Source: Tupaia tana (taxonomy: Eukaryota > Chordata > Mammalia > Scandentia > Tupaiidae). From it: a DNA stretch of 64,000 bases. Shown piece after piece: positions 1 to 12,079 of this stretch. Numbering within the stretch: position 1 is the first letter of the stretch; every line of letters begins with the position of its first letter. The stretch lies in the NCBI GenBank assembly GCA_026018925.1, contig JAKSZU010000002.1, forward strand, positions 53,152,337 through 53,216,336, in the 5' to 3' direction. Under the pieces are notes generated by a model, which was not told the origin of the DNA, ran no database searches, and saw nothing but the letters and a program-made list of their open reading frames with translations. The position numbers and the translations under genes were made by a program.

Positions 1-24
1 CACACACACACACACACACACACA
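1..24. repeat. (CA)n microsatellite
   Basis: Twelve CA units at the window edge; the true length is unknown. Confidence 0.95.
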
Positions 25-181
25 AATTTCGTGTGATTCACCCGGAAGCCCAGATCATAGGCATGTGCATGCACACATGGCATGTACAGGGAAACCTGGG
101 GACATGAACACAGACTTTTCCATGTGGGTTTAGCATTTTTGGAGCATTGTTACTGCTGTACCACTGTACTGGCCTGCTTCC

Positions 182-208
182 TGTGTGTGTGTGTGTGTGT
201 GTGTGTGT
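182..208. repeat. (TG)n microsatellite
   Basis: Thirteen TG units. Confidence 0.95.
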
Positions 209-226
209 CTTTATGATGCAGCATGT

Positions 227-276
227 GCCCCCTTTCTTTCTCTCTCACGTGGAAGTGAGAGAGAAAGAAAGGGGGC
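227..276. repeat. Perfect 22-bp inverted repeat
   Basis: Arms 227-248 and 255-276 are exact reverse complements with a 6-base loop (GTGGAA). The right arm runs into the start of the SINE at 272. Confidence 0.9.
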
Positions 277-516
277 CAACAGGTGAGGTGGTGGTTAGGG
301 TGGCTGGATTCCCAGATGGCCGACTGTGGTTTGAGTCCTGGACTTGGTAGCTTGAAAATCATGCAGGTCATGTGTGTATGCATGCCCAGGATCTCAAGAG
401 TAGTCTGGAGGAGAAGGGATTGTGACATGACCTCCTGCCAGGTGATTTCTTACTTTCCCGCTCCCTCTTTCCTTTGGCAATTGCGCACGTCCTATGGCAT
501 AAACCTTATGAGAAAG
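272..516 (+). mobile_element. Long-form SINE
   Basis: Head GGGCCAACAGGTGAGG, box B-like GTTTGAGTCC, body GGAGGAGAAGGGATTGTGAC. Its 5' end forms part of an inverted repeat. Confidence 0.8.
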
Positions 517-725
517 AGAGAGAGAGTGAGAGAGAGAGAGAAAGAGAGAGAAGGGAGTACCCTCCACAAGGTGTGGTAATGCTGTGCACCCTGGTCCTAG
601 TCCTCTTAGCCTGTCGGATCTTGGGAACTCGCGTGTGGACCTGCTGTGTTTCAGGCTGCCTGAGCTGGGGATGTTGCCATGTGGGATCCAGCTTTTCTTG
701 AGTGATGCATTTTCCACTGTGCCAG
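510..725 (-). mobile_element. Divergent antisense long-form SINE
   Basis: GA-rich tail, GGGATGTTGCCATGTGGGAT and a weak head. Assignment is weak. Confidence 0.4.
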
Positions 726-1526
726 AGAGCCAGCCTGGAGAAAGATTTCTCAGCACAGCTTCTTGGATATATCTCTCTACAACATCAGATATACACCACA
801 CTTAGAGTATACAAGTGTGTACTGAGGCCTTTCTTATGCATTCTTTGGCATCTGTGTTTTTTAAGACATTTTATCTGGTATTCTGATTGGACCTTTGTTA
901 GCACATAGGTTACTAGATAAAAAAGTCTTGGGAGGTACAGAAATCTCTTAGTTGTTTTCATATTCTCAACAGCCTAGGATAGAACATAGAGGCACTTTTA
1001 ATAAGAAGGGAGAGACTGCCATTGTATTTCCACATCAGTCATTAGAAAAGATTTATTTCTTCAACAGTATTAGGAAATCCAGCGTGGGTGTTTGACAGAA
1101 TGACACATAGGAACTAGGGCTAGTTTGCACTTTTTAGATAAAAATATTACCCTGCTGGGTATGGTGACTAATATTTCAATTTTTCAGTAGTTAAATGAAC
1201 TTCAGGAAAGTACTATACTACCTTATGGAGTTTTGAAGATCAAGTGACATATTGTGAGCTTGTCAAATATACTGTCATTACAATAGCTAACTCAATTGGG
1301 CCCTTATTATGAATGATCACAGTCAGACTCAGAAGGGGTGGGAGAGCAACAGTCCATTTTGTTTATTGTGTGTATCATAACCTGGGAGACCTTGGATTCT
1401 TTGGGTGACATGTTAGAGCTTTATAAAACAAGAAATTTTAGTAGTTGCAGTGGCAAGTAATTATTCATTCAAAAATTAATTTTTGCTTGAATTTGGTTAC
1501 CAATACAACTTTATTTATTGCTAATT

Positions 1527-1707
1527 TTTTGAGTTATTCATTGTTTATAATTATTATTATTATTATTTAACTTGGTATAGTCATCAGAGAGAGAGAGAGA
1601 AAGAAGGAGAGAGAAAGTGAGAAAGCAAGCTGCGTGGTCTGGAATTTGAACTACAGTTGGCTATGTGGGAGTCCAGTACCCCAACCACCGTGCCACCTGC
1701 TAGCCCC
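1527..1707 (-). mobile_element. Short-form SINE
   Basis: Antisense ATTTAACTT...GAAAGCAAGCTGC...CCACCTGCTAGCCCC; short TSD GCTAATT. Confidence 0.85.
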
Positions 1708-1907
1708 AGCTAATTATTATTTTAATAATGTTCTACTGGAATTTCAGCTGAGGCACAATTATATCTATCACGATTATATCTTGTGAATTTCAAACGTTAG
1801 ATATTTCATATGCCTTTTCAAAGTAGGGGTTCAAAAACCCAGTTAGAAGTTCTGAAATGCATTAGAAAGCTGTTTATGAGTCAAAAAGGAGCATTGTGTG
1901 AGGAGTC

Positions 1908-2600
1908 TTGAGAAAATTATGCTGTAGCTCCCCCCTCCCCGCCCCACTCCATGGGGGAAGTGGGAGGTGTATGCTTTCTTACTTGTATCTATTAAGAGGG
2001 GCTTTAGAGGGACCCTTAGATGTAAGGAATCCGCTTCACAGCCCTGGGCACAGGGGATTGGGATCAGACTCCCTGAGAAATCCCCAGGGGAAGGACTGTA
2101 GCTGGCTAACTGCATCCACAGCAAGAGCGGTACAGGAGGAAGCTGGGTGAGAATTTACCTACACGCAGATCAGAGACCAGCCTGGGGGAGAGGAGTAGCC
2201 CAGAGCTGTTCTGACTCCTGCCCAAGGAGCCCACCTGGAAGGGCAGTGCGTCTCCAACAGTGAATCCTTTGAGTGACAGCCAAATAGCCTAGCTGAGAAT
2301 GAATGACGGTTTCCGCAGAGCTATAGCCAGAAGGAACTCTGAGGGGAGACTCAAAGAACCTACACAAGTGCACCTGAAGGAAAGCAGTCGGCTTCAAGTA
2401 TCAGCAGACCAGTGTTCTGACAGGACCGCTCAAGGCTGGGAAGGGACCGCGCCTTCCTGCCCCATGCCCTGCTCGCTCCCTTGCCCACTTTGGAGAGAAC
2501 TGACAGCTAGGGATGGGGAGAGAGAGTTACAGAAGAGACAAGAAGGCTCATCTTGATCCCTTCCCAGCTTCCCTGGGGCTGGGGAAAGAATTCGATTACC
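1908..2600. other. GC-rich repeat-like block of unknown type
   Basis: Base composition differs from the AT-rich flanks, and short frames on both strands lack family motifs. The style resembles an L1 5' UTR or LTR internal region, but I cannot name it. Confidence 0.3.
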
Positions 2601-2805
2601 AAGTGAAGATGGGTGTGTGATCTGAAGTGACTGTAGGTTGACCTCTCTGTTATTTAACAATGACCAAAAGAATTATGTGGGCCCACTGGAGCGGTCATCC
2701 AAGATGGGAAAACTTTCTCCACCAAATAAATTTTAAAGAGGATAGTCAATATAAGAACTTGTATTTGATTATATCCTGCTGTTAGTAGACATAAAATCTG
2801 TAATT

Positions 2806-2979
2806 AAAAAAATTAGTTATTTAATTTTATTTGTTATTATTTTCTAATTTGCTGTAGGGCTCACGCGCTCATCAGAGAGAGAGGAAAAGTGAGAAAGCAA
2901 GCCTCCAGGTCCAGAACTTGTACCACAGTCAGCCATGTGGGAGTCTAGCACCCTAACCACCATGCCACCTACTGGCCCC
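2806..2979 (-). mobile_element. Short-form SINE
   Basis: TSD AATCTGTAATT/AATCTGTCATT at 2795 and 2980. Confidence 0.85.
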
Positions 2980-3094
2980 AATCTGTCATTTTTTAATATT
3001 TGGAGCAGCAATAAATCAAAGTCCACAGTAATTGATAAAGACTGGTGCAGAAGTTTGTTGTTGTTTTTTGTTTTTCTTGAAAGTATCTTGATTT

Positions 3095-3250
3095 GGGGCC
3101 TGACAGGTGGCGAAGTAGTTGGGCGTTGGACTCCCACGTGGCTGACCATGGTTTGAGTCCTGGACCTGGTGGCTTGCTTTTTCACTTTCTCTTTCTGTCT
3201 CTCTTTGGTCAAATTGAAAAATAATAATAACAAATAAAATTAAATAAATA
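3095..3250 (+). mobile_element. Short-form SINE
   Basis: Head GGGGCCTGACAGGTGGCG; imperfect TSD AAAGTATCTTGATTT/AAAGTACCTTGAATT. Confidence 0.85.
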
Positions 3251-3444
3251 TATATATTTTTAAGAAAGTACCTTGAATTATATGAGCGTCCATTACAACA
3301 TAAAAATAGATGTTCTTGGATTTCTTGATGTTATCTATGCACTGTTTAGTGTCAGCATCTTACTTAATTGTAAAAGTGCTTTTATCTAAAAATTGATGTT
3401 AGGATGTTTTTCTCCTAGTTGCCTAGTTTTATTATTAGATTTTT

Positions 3445-3705
3445 ATTTATTTTTTTAAGTTTTTGAATCAGTCATGTGCCCGGTTATAGAAAGGAGAAGG
3501 TGAGAAATCACCCCGGGTTTGAGGTCCAGACCCAGTGGCTTGAAAATCACACTGAGCATATGTGTACAAGTGCCCCAAATGCCGAGATAATGGAGGAGAA
3601 GGGATTGTGGTGTGGCCATTCCCCCTGGGGGGTGATTTCTCACTTTCCCTCTCTGTCTCTCTCTGGTGAATGCATGCACCGAATGACAAAAACCTAAAAA
3701 AAAGA
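3445..3705 (+). mobile_element. Rearranged long-form SINE
   Basis: Antisense 3' part (3445-3512) is joined head-on to a sense copy lacking its head (3515-3705). Confidence 0.7.
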
Positions 3706-4548
3706 GAAAAAAGGTTGGAAATAAAGGAAATAGAAATATGGCTGAGTAATCAATGCATTTTCAAGTTAAAACAGACTCAGGGGAAGCGACTAGTCCAAGG
3801 ACATCTGCTGTTTGTAGAGGTGGGCATTCAACTGTCTGTCTGTAGTCCCCATTAGTGTATTTTGCTTTTTTAGGAGAACTTCAGATTTCATATCCTTTGA
3901 GATCATGTATGTCTTTAGCACAAAATTAATATTCATACTCAACCTTTATTTTTCTCTCCTTGGTTTTCGTGTTTGTGTTTTTACGGAATCAGAACAGGAA
4001 CCTGCAACTTCTGATTCGTATGTGTTTTTTGTGAAATATAACATACTTTCAGAAAAAAAGGATAGAACACATTTATAATTTTATAAATAATTGTGAAGTA
4101 AATATTCAGTAATTATGTTTGCAGGTCACTTGGTAGTCTAAAGTGTATAATCCCGTCTTCCTTCTAGGAGTTAACGGTTACACAATCCTGATTTCAGCGG
4201 CTATGATTTCGTTGCAGTTTGACCACGTGTTGGAATACATTCCTGAACTTATCTCATCATTTTTTCCAGTGAATTTCTTTCCATAGATTAGAAGTTGGTT
4301 AAACCCATAGAGAAATGTCAAGGTAGTGATATAATGCTAGAATCACATGAAAATTTTTACTTGACAAACTTCTCTAGAATTTGATTAAAGGGGTATAATT
4401 GCTATGCCAATTACAATGTGCATTAGCCAGTGCTTTGGGCTGTGATTCGGATTTGTTAACAACCTATTCCAACTTCTTCCCTGTTCGTCAGTCTGGGCAA
4501 TCCCTTTTCCGCATCACTGTTTTTGTAAATGTGTATTACATCCTGTAG

Positions 4549-4749
<201 letters not shown>

Positions 4750-5157
4750 TAAGGCCATGATTTCTTCAGGTTGCTTTTCGAGAACCACGACTTGGTTATG
4801 TAGCACTGGCTAACAGGAAGTGCTAACAGGAAAACCTCTTAAGATTGTTTCCGTCCTTTGATTTGTCCTCAGATTCTGTTCTAGTGGTTTATCTTCATTT
4901 CCTGCCTCCTTCCCTTTTCTATCTTCATGATGCTTTAGTGGAAAAGCATTATTGTGGCCAGTAGAAGAAAAAAAAATCAGGCTTACATTTCTTACCTTGG
5001 TTATTTTGAAATATTTAGGATTTAATCAGCAGAGTCCTTGATTTTACTCTTTTTACAACCACCATACAGACCTCTCTTCAACCATAAAGTAAGCATCTTT
5101 CCTACGATTACCAAACTTAGGCATTTTATTTGAAATTTAAAAAAATTTATTTATTTT

Positions 5158-5442
5158 GGGACCAGCAGTTGGCGTAATGGCTATGTCGCTGGACTCCCAT
5201 GTAGTCAACCATAGTTCGAGTCCCAGACCCAGTGGCTTAAACTCACGCTGGGCGTGTGTGCACACGTGCCCAAGATCCTGAGAGGAGAATGGAGGAGAAG
5301 GGATTGCGGTGTGGCCATTCGCCCTGGGGTGTGATTTCTCGATTTCTGTCTTTTTGTCTCTCTCTGTCTTTCTGGTGAGTGCACGTGCCCTATAGCAAAA
5401 ACCAAACAAACAAAAACAAAACAAAACAAAACAAAAAACAAC
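5158..5442 (+). mobile_element. Long-form SINE
   Basis: Full length, GGGACCAGCAGTTGGCGTAA to CCTATAGCAAAAACC with an (AAAAC)n tail. Confidence 0.9.
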
Positions 5443-5496
5443 CCTCCAAAAAAATTTTTTTTATTTATTTCTTGGTTAAAAAACTAGACATTCCAT

Positions 5497-5666
5497 TTTT
5501 TAATAATTATTTAACTTTATTTATTTATTTATTTTAATTTGACCAGAGAGGGACAGTGAGAGAGAGAGAAGGAAAGTGAGAAAGCAAGCTGCTAGGTCCA
5601 GGACTTGAACCGCAGTAGTCACATGGGAGTCCAGCACCCTCAACCACCATGCCACCTGCTGGCCCC
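5497..5666 (-). mobile_element. Short-form SINE
   Basis: TSD TAGACATTCCAT/TAGATATTCCAT at 5485 and 5667. Confidence 0.88.
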
Positions 5667-5922
5667 TAGATATTCCATCTTTAAAGAATTTTTATCATTT
5701 TTTCTTCTAAAAGTGTTTTTTTTTAAAAGAAAAAAAACAGTTTTATTTGGGATAATATTCTGTTTAGATAATTGTGAGATTATTTGTTTTTACTTTTTTA
5801 GTAGCAATGTGACATTGTGGTATTAATGCCTCCTTAGAGATCTTTGATTTGAAAACCTTCTGGTACCCATTGTCAATACCTGTGACCCTGCCACTTGCTG
5901 AATGTATTAAAATTCAGGTTTT

Positions 5923-6143
5923 GGGACAAGCAGATGGTGTAATGGTGATGTCAGACCCAGCAACTTAAAACTAACCCCGGTCATATGTGTGTGTGCGTGC
6001 CCAAGATCCCGAGAGGAGAATGGAGGAGAAGGGATTGCAGCATGGTCATCCCCCCGGGGGTGATTTCTCACTTTGTATTTCTCTATCAGTCTCTCTGGCA
6101 AGCACATGTCCTATAGTAAAAATTACTCTTTTTTTAAAAAAAA
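5923..6143 (+). mobile_element. Long-form SINE with internal deletion
   Basis: The head lacks the segment from the anticodon arm through box B. TSD AAAATTCAGGTT on both sides. Confidence 0.85.
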
Positions 6144-6336
6144 AATTCAGGTTCTGATGGAGAGAGGTCAAAAACCTATGTAACCTATAACCTAGTTTCA
6201 CAGATAAAACACACATACATACAGCAGGTAATGTTTTTCAAACATTTTTGACCACTGAGAAATAAAAATTATTAAATATTTTCTACATCATACCCAGTTC
6301 TGCCTCTCTTCACCAGAGAAAAAATAAAATTTCTTT

Positions 6337-6478
6337 GTTTGGCGGTAAAGGCACATGGCTGACCATGGTTTGAGTCCCAAACCTGGTGGCTTGCTTTCTT
6401 TCTCTCTTTGGAGATCACACATGCCCTATAGCAAATTTAAAATAATGATAATAATAATAATAATAATAATACGTAAAA
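6337..6478 (+). mobile_element. Short-form SINE, 5' truncated
   Basis: Starts in the head (GGCGGTAAAGGCAC), CCATGGTTTGAGTCCC, and ends in an (AAT)n tail. Confidence 0.75.
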
Positions 6479-6479
6479 T

Positions 6480-6632
6480 TGGGCCGACAGGTGGTGTGGT
6501 GGTTAAAGGTGCTGGACTCCCACGTGGCCGACTGCAGTTCGAGTCCTGGACATGGTGGCTTGCTTTCTCACTCCTCCCCCCGACTCTGTCCCTCTCTAAT
6601 CAAATGAAAATAAATAAAGTTAAATAAATGAG
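6480..6632 (+). mobile_element. Short-form SINE
   Basis: GGGCCGACAGGTGGTGTGG to AATAAATAAAGTTAAATAAA, directly upstream of the RPL36A retrocopy. Confidence 0.88.
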
Positions 6633-6650
6633 AAAAAAGAAACAAAAAAA

Positions 6651-7112
6651 ATGGTGAACGTCCCTAAAACCCAATAGATTTTGTGTAAGAAGTGTGGCAA
6701 GCACCAGCCTCACAAAGTGGCAGCATACAAAAAGGGAAAGTTACGCTCAGGCAACGCGGTGCTATGACAGGAAGCAGAGTGACCTTGGTGGACAGGCTAA
6801 GCCCGCTTTCCAGGAAAAGGCAAAAACTATGAAGAGGATTGTGCTGAGGCCTGAATGTGAGTCCAACTGCAGATCTGAGTGCGAGCTTTTTTTTTTTTTT
6901 TAATGAGCACTTTGAACTGGGAGGAGATTAAGAGAAAGGGTCAAGTGATCCAGTTCTAAGCTTCATCTTTTGTTTTTATTATGAAGACAATAAAATCTTG
7001 AGGTGAATGTTTGCCTCATTTGATTACAGTTGGTCTTTTTGTGAGGGAATAAAGTAATAAATAAAATTCCCCTTATGGGGAAATTTGATTTATGGTAAAA
7101 AAAAAAAAAAAA
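6651..7112 (+). pseudogene. RPL36A/RPL36AL-type processed pseudogene
   Basis: Intronless copy of a ribosomal protein eL42 mRNA. It opens ATGGTGAACGTCCCTAAAAC, and fragments KKCGKHQPHK-like, YDRKQS, KIVLR.ECE.NCRS and HFELGG are visible in different frames. A stop falls at codon 9, there are indels near 6741, and a run of T (about 6888-6901) disrupts the C-terminal part. The original stop is at 6957-6959 and a 3' UTR with AATAAA at 6989-6994 follows. A 16-base A run at 7097-7112 may be its tail or an independent tract. It sits directly after a SINE tail. It cannot make the protein. Confidence 0.88.
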
Positions 7113-7328
7113 GAAGTAATAGTAAATTAAAGTTATCTGAGAAACTACTTAATGTGGAAAAACTGAAGCAGAATGAAGTATTATTTTAGATTTTGTTTTA
7201 TTTTCTTCTTCTTTGAATGGGTATCTTGTTTCACTAAGCACACTATGGTGGTTTGAAGGCTGACCTGTATTTTCAATATTTTTTTCACCAAGTGCCTAGT
7301 ACATAATAGCTGCTTAATATGTTTGTTA

Positions 7329-7595
7329 GGGGCCAGCAGGTTGCAGAGTGGTTAAGGTGCTGGGCTCCCATATGTCTCACCATGGTTCGAGTCCCAGACC
7401 CAGTGGCTTGAAAAATCACACTGAGTATGTGTGCGTGTGTGTGCCTAAAATCCCGAGAGGAGAATGGAGAAGAAGAGATTGTGGCATGCACATCTCTCCC
7501 CACTTCCGGTGGGGGGGGGGGGGATCTGATCTCTCACTTTCTCACTGTCTCTCTGTCTCTCCTCAGCAAGCACACAAACTCTATGGCAAATAAAC
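7329..7595 (+). mobile_element. Long-form SINE
   Basis: Contains a G13 run at 7511-7523 in place of the usual GGGGGG. Confidence 0.85.
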
Positions 7596-7748
7596 ATATA
7601 TGTGTGTGTGTGTGTACATACACACATATATTTGTTGAATGAAGAGTGGAGATTCAGTAAAGGGTAATTGGAGTAAGACGAGGCTGCCCTAGGAAAACCT
7701 AGAAGTAATTCTTGAGCCTGATTTGAAGATGGTGCTAACTGGATTAGT

Positions 7749-7767
7749 GGGGGGGGGGGGGGGGGGG
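7749..7767. repeat. G19 homopolymer
   Basis: Nineteen consecutive G, followed by more G-rich sequence; a likely G-quadruplex former. Confidence 0.95.
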
Positions 7768-8087
7768 AGGGCGGAGAGGGCAGGGACCTCAGAGAGAGGA
7801 CTGCCAACATGCTTTAATTTATCAGATTCTAGAGTTTCTTGTGACTACCTCAGCACAGTGCTAGACTAGCATTGTCCAAAATTTAATTATTAACCAGCTT
7901 TATCTTTCTTAGTTTCTAATAAATTATTTGCCTTTACTACTGATAAATAGCCTTTAGAACTGGATTTTTCAAAAAAAGCCAGCTAGTTTTCTTTTGCCTT
8001 TTTAATTGTTTCAAGGCATGTAATGATATGATACTTTACCTTCCTAAGAGATGTGCAGTGAAGTTATTTGGCTAAACTATAAAACTC

Positions 8088-8345
8088 CCTTTTTTTTGGA
8101 GAGGTTTTTGCTGTAGGGCCTTTGCACTTGCCAGAAAGACAGAGACAGAGAGACAGAAAGTGAGAAATCACCCCCCCAGCGTGGATGGCTACGCTGCAAT
8201 CCCTTCTCCTCCATTCTCCTCTTGGGATCTTGGGCACGCATGCACACGTGCCCAGAGTGAGTTTAAGCCACTGGGTCCGGGACTTGAACCACGGTCGACT
8301 ACGTGGGAGTCCAGCGGCATAGCCATTATGCCAACTGCTGGTCCC
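8088..8345 (-). mobile_element. Long-form SINE
   Basis: TSD TATAAAACTC at 8078 and 8350. Confidence 0.88.
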
Positions 8346-8791
8346 TAAATATAAAACTCTTAAATCTTCTATTATTAAGACATATGTGGCTTTAAAGCTT
8401 ATAAACTAGGGTCACTAATGAATACACTTGATTTAGTCTTTCTGCAACCAAATATGATTTCTTGCTGTCTTGCACAATGCTGGGAACAACGCAATCCAGG
8501 GCGAAGGTTGGTCCACAGCCCTGAGGCCAGCAAAAACGAGGCAAACGGGCCTCTGTGCAAATGCGCCTGACAGGTCCTTGGAGAGAAAATGCCGAGTGTA
8601 GCCTTTTCTTTACTAAATCGCTTAGTAAGTATCTCTGGGAAAATTCAACTTAAAAAATGAGCTTTCATAGTTAAATTTCAACTTTTAAAACTTTTTACTG
8701 AGACTAGACTTTTTTTGTTTTTAGTTTATCACTGTTGATTTCATGCAGGCCTTTCCTGGCACTGACCTTGATTTCTGAGCTGTGGAAAACC

Positions 8792-8793
<2 letters not shown>

Positions 8794-8837
<44 letters not shown>
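8794..8837. repeat. T44 homopolymer
   Basis: Forty-four T beside an antisense SINE fragment (8838-8961), presumably its expanded A-tail read on the other strand. Confidence 0.9.
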
Positions 8838-8844
<7 letters not shown>

Positions 8845-8961
8845 ATTTACTTATTTATCTATCTATCTATTTTTGTGATTTTTTAAGCCACCTAGTCCAG
8901 GGACTAGAACCATGGTCAGCCATGTGGGAATCCATCACCCTAACCACCACACCCCTACTGA
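8838..8961 (-). mobile_element. SINE head fragment
   Basis: Antisense head (CAGCCATGTGGGAATCCATC) behind the T44 run; body lost. Confidence 0.65.
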
Positions 8962-8970
8962 CCAGAGAGC

Positions 8971-8971
<1 letters not shown>

Positions 8972-9005
<34 letters not shown>

Positions 9006-9233
9006 GAGATTTTCGCTATAGGCCGTGTGTGTTTGTTGGAGAGAAAGAGAGAGAGAATGCAAGAAATCATCCGGCCACACCACAGTCCCTTCTCCTCCAT
9101 TCTCCTCTTTAGATCTTGGAAACACACACACATGCACCCTGTGTGAGTTTTAAGTAGCTGGGTCCAGGACTTGAACCACAGTTAACTATGTCGGAATTCA
9201 GAGATGTAACCACCATGCCACCTGCTGACTTCC
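8972..9233 (-). mobile_element. Long-form SINE
   Basis: Starts with a T run; ends CCACCTGCTGACTTCC. Lies 180 bp before exon 3. Confidence 0.82.
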
Positions 9234-9414
9234 AGATTAAATTATTTTAATGCTTTCTTGACTTATTAAATTTGTCCCCTCTGCTTTTGGTAAATTTTTG
9301 TTTGCCGAATATAATGTTAACTCAAACCCACTTTTACTGTAAGGTTTTATTTATTCTACCATGCACATGCTAAAAATAATGAAAGCTTCTTTCGTCTTTT
9401 TCGTCTTTTTCCAG

Positions 9415-9877
9415 TTCCATCGAGCCTCTGTACTTTACCTATGGAATCATATTTGCCTGCGGGTGCTCCTTTGCATACCAGCCTTCATTGGTCATTTTGG
9501 GACACTATTTCAAGAAGCGCCTTGGACTGGTGAATGGCATTGTCACCGCCGGCAGCAGTGTCTTCACGATTTTGCTGCCATTCCTTTTAAGGGTCCTGAT
9601 TGACCACGTGGGCCTCTTCCACACACTGAGAGTGCTCTGCATCTTCATGTTTGTTCTCTTTCTGGCTGGCTTTACGTACCGACCTCTCACTTCCAGTGCC
9701 AAAGACAAAGAGAGTGGAAGCAAAGGAAGCGGCAGGTTCGCCCTCTTTTCCAGGAGAAAGTTCACTCCTCCAAACAGAATTTTCAATTTTGCCATCTTCA
9801 AGGTGACGGCTTATGCGGTGTGGGCAGCTGGGATACCGCTTGCCCTGTTCGGATACTTTGTGCCTTATGTTCACTTG
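9415..9877 (+). CDS. SLC16A10: SLC16A10 exon 3 (largest internal exon)
   Basis: The acceptor is CTTTTTCCAG and the donor is TTG|GTGAGT. The AG left by exon 2 joins T here to give Ser, and 154 intact codons follow. It covers helices 4 to 7. GHYFKKRLGLVNGIVTAGSS is the MCT family motif at helices 4/5 (YFxKR..xxxGxxxAG). The helix 6 segment is RVLCIFMFVLFLAGFTY, and a basic cytosolic loop (KDKESG...FSRRKFTPP) leads to helix 7, ending at VPYVHL. The loop appears about three residues longer than human MCT10 as I recall it. The His of YVHL lies where MCT8 has a substrate-contact histidine (family knowledge, from memory). The exon is intact. Confidence 0.96.
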
Positions 9878-11965
9878 GTGAGTATGCTGCTTCGGCATGG
9901 CTGGTAATGGCTTTTATTACTTCATATGGGAAAATTCTTAGAAGACCCAGAGAGATGAGGTTGAAATTGACTTCCAGTGCCATTCTCTTTATAGTTCAGG
10001 GACTCTTGACGTTAACATTGTCTCTAGACAAGGTCAGCAGATCCATCAGACCATTAGGCATCTGGGTCTGTGTGCTTCGGTAATGAAAATAAAGCCCTAA
10101 ATCTAAACAAACAAAAACAATTAAAAAGAAGAAGAAGAAGGCTCAGCTCTTGGAACAGATTGCATCAATACGAAATACTTGCTAAGTCACTTTTTCTTCA
10201 AGTGGCTTATTCACCTTCATCAGGGACAAAGCTAGCGTAGCAATATTGCCAACCTTGATAAATTATGTAGGATGCAGAAATGAGATCATTAGCCAAAAAG
10301 CCAATAGCGTTGACACACAGAAGCAAATCTACTGGCGGGACACCGCAGGGAATGGGAATGCCGTTCAGAGGAGCATTTGAGAAATGTTACACGATTTACT
10401 CATGTGATAAGAGAGCTCAACTTTCATAGGAAATTAGGATTTCAAGTGCTCAAAAGTTTCTTTTGCTTATTTCTATTTCAAAGGCAAAATTCAGCTTCTT
10501 TTATAATTAAAACAAAATTAATTAGTGTCTAAAGTATGTGCCCAAGGCAAAATGTGCTCACAAAGGTTCATTATGTTTCTTCCTTTTTTCTTTCTGTTTT
10601 TGCTAAAAATGTGTTTACAGGTCAATATGAATGATAAATAGTAAACAAAATGATGCACAAGTTTTTCTTTTGTTTGTGCAGGATGCGTGTACACTTGAGT
10701 CTTTCTTAGCTTACTGTGTACTTTGGGCATTCATGTAATTTTCCTTCAGTTAAATGTTCTATTGAAAGTTGGTCACAGGGTTCAAAGAGAGATTGTGCTC
10801 AAGAGATTCGCTAATCACTACATCATCAAGCCTTTGTGGGTTCCCATGCTTAGTTCAGAAAGGAATTAGGTGAAGGAAACATGAAGAAAGATGGTAGGTA
10901 TGTCCTGGATCTAAGAATAATTTTTACTTCTCAATCTTCCTTATCTACTTTTTGCCAGGGAAGGTGAGGAAGCAACTGGTATGGCCAGTTGGGAGACATG
11001 GAGAAGGGTTATGTTTTAGCACTCTGAGCCACTTGGCATTTTCCAGAGACAGAGGTACTAGACAAAGGGACCTCATACGTGACTTGTCACACGTGGAATA
11101 TGTGACCACATCCCAATCTGATCGTCTGTCTCACACTTCTAGGGAGACATATATGAACCATCTAAGCTAATTTTTGTTGGAATAGAGACTTACTTTGGAA
11201 GGGTCAACTTTACCAATTTATATCTTCCATAGCTTCTGTAGTCAAAAACCAAAAATTATTGTGTCCTTTTTCAAAGCTGAGTAGACATTTTTTCTTTCTT
11301 TCTTTTTGAAATTCTCTTTGGTACTATAAGGTGAATACATCTGGAGAAATCAGTATTGTAGCTTCACTGTACCAGCCATTTACCAAAGGACAAGTGGTAG
11401 GCGACTGTCTAATTATTTCTGGTTGTATACTTAAAATTTACGTTTTTAAATTTAGCGGCATTTAGGCCACTTTCTTGGATATACCACTAGTACCCATCTA
11501 GTGGGGGGAAATGAATATGTGTAAGGAAATGTAATATACTTGCTATTGGTCTGTTTCTTAAGGTACATCAAATTTCATGGTGGGTGATAAGTTAGTATTA
11601 TGGATGTTATTGTAATCAGAAGCGGTAAATCAGTGCACAGAATGGTAAGGTCTCTATTAATTCAGTTACCAAACTGTGCCTTTTTTCTTCTCTCCCTCCA
11701 TCCAGGCATGATTTCTTACACAATGTGTTGACATGTTTCTTTGGGTGTTTCTGAAAGCCACAGTTTAGAGGAGACACCAGTTAAATGCCATGCAGGCTGT
11801 TTAAACCTTGTCTTTAGTGGGTGCACTGAGTTTTTCACGTTGATGTAATTCAAGATTTGGTTTATAGATATTCAATGCAGGCTTCGTGGAATGGGATGCC
11901 AGTTTCCTCTCAGAGGGAGAAAAGGTGTCTCAAATCCGTTCAAAGACTAGTAGATGATGTCCATT

Positions 11966-11988
11966 TATGTTATGTTATGTTATGTTAT
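11966..11988. repeat. (TATGT)n microsatellite
   Basis: About four and a half units of a pentanucleotide. Confidence 0.9.
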
Positions 11989-12079
11989 AGACTATTGAAG
12001 GGGACATACTTGGAAAGCATACTTGTTCTGAAAGAGCATGAACCCTAGTAAATGTCATTTTTAAAATTGCTGTAGTTTA

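Noticed and set aside
1908..2150. CpG island or alternative promoter
   Set aside because: It is GC-rich but not CpG-rich, and no first-exon-like structure is seen.
5158..5235. tRNA-like heads with box A and box B
   Set aside because: They lack a proper cloverleaf and acceptor pairing and are always joined to a SINE body; they are not tRNA genes.
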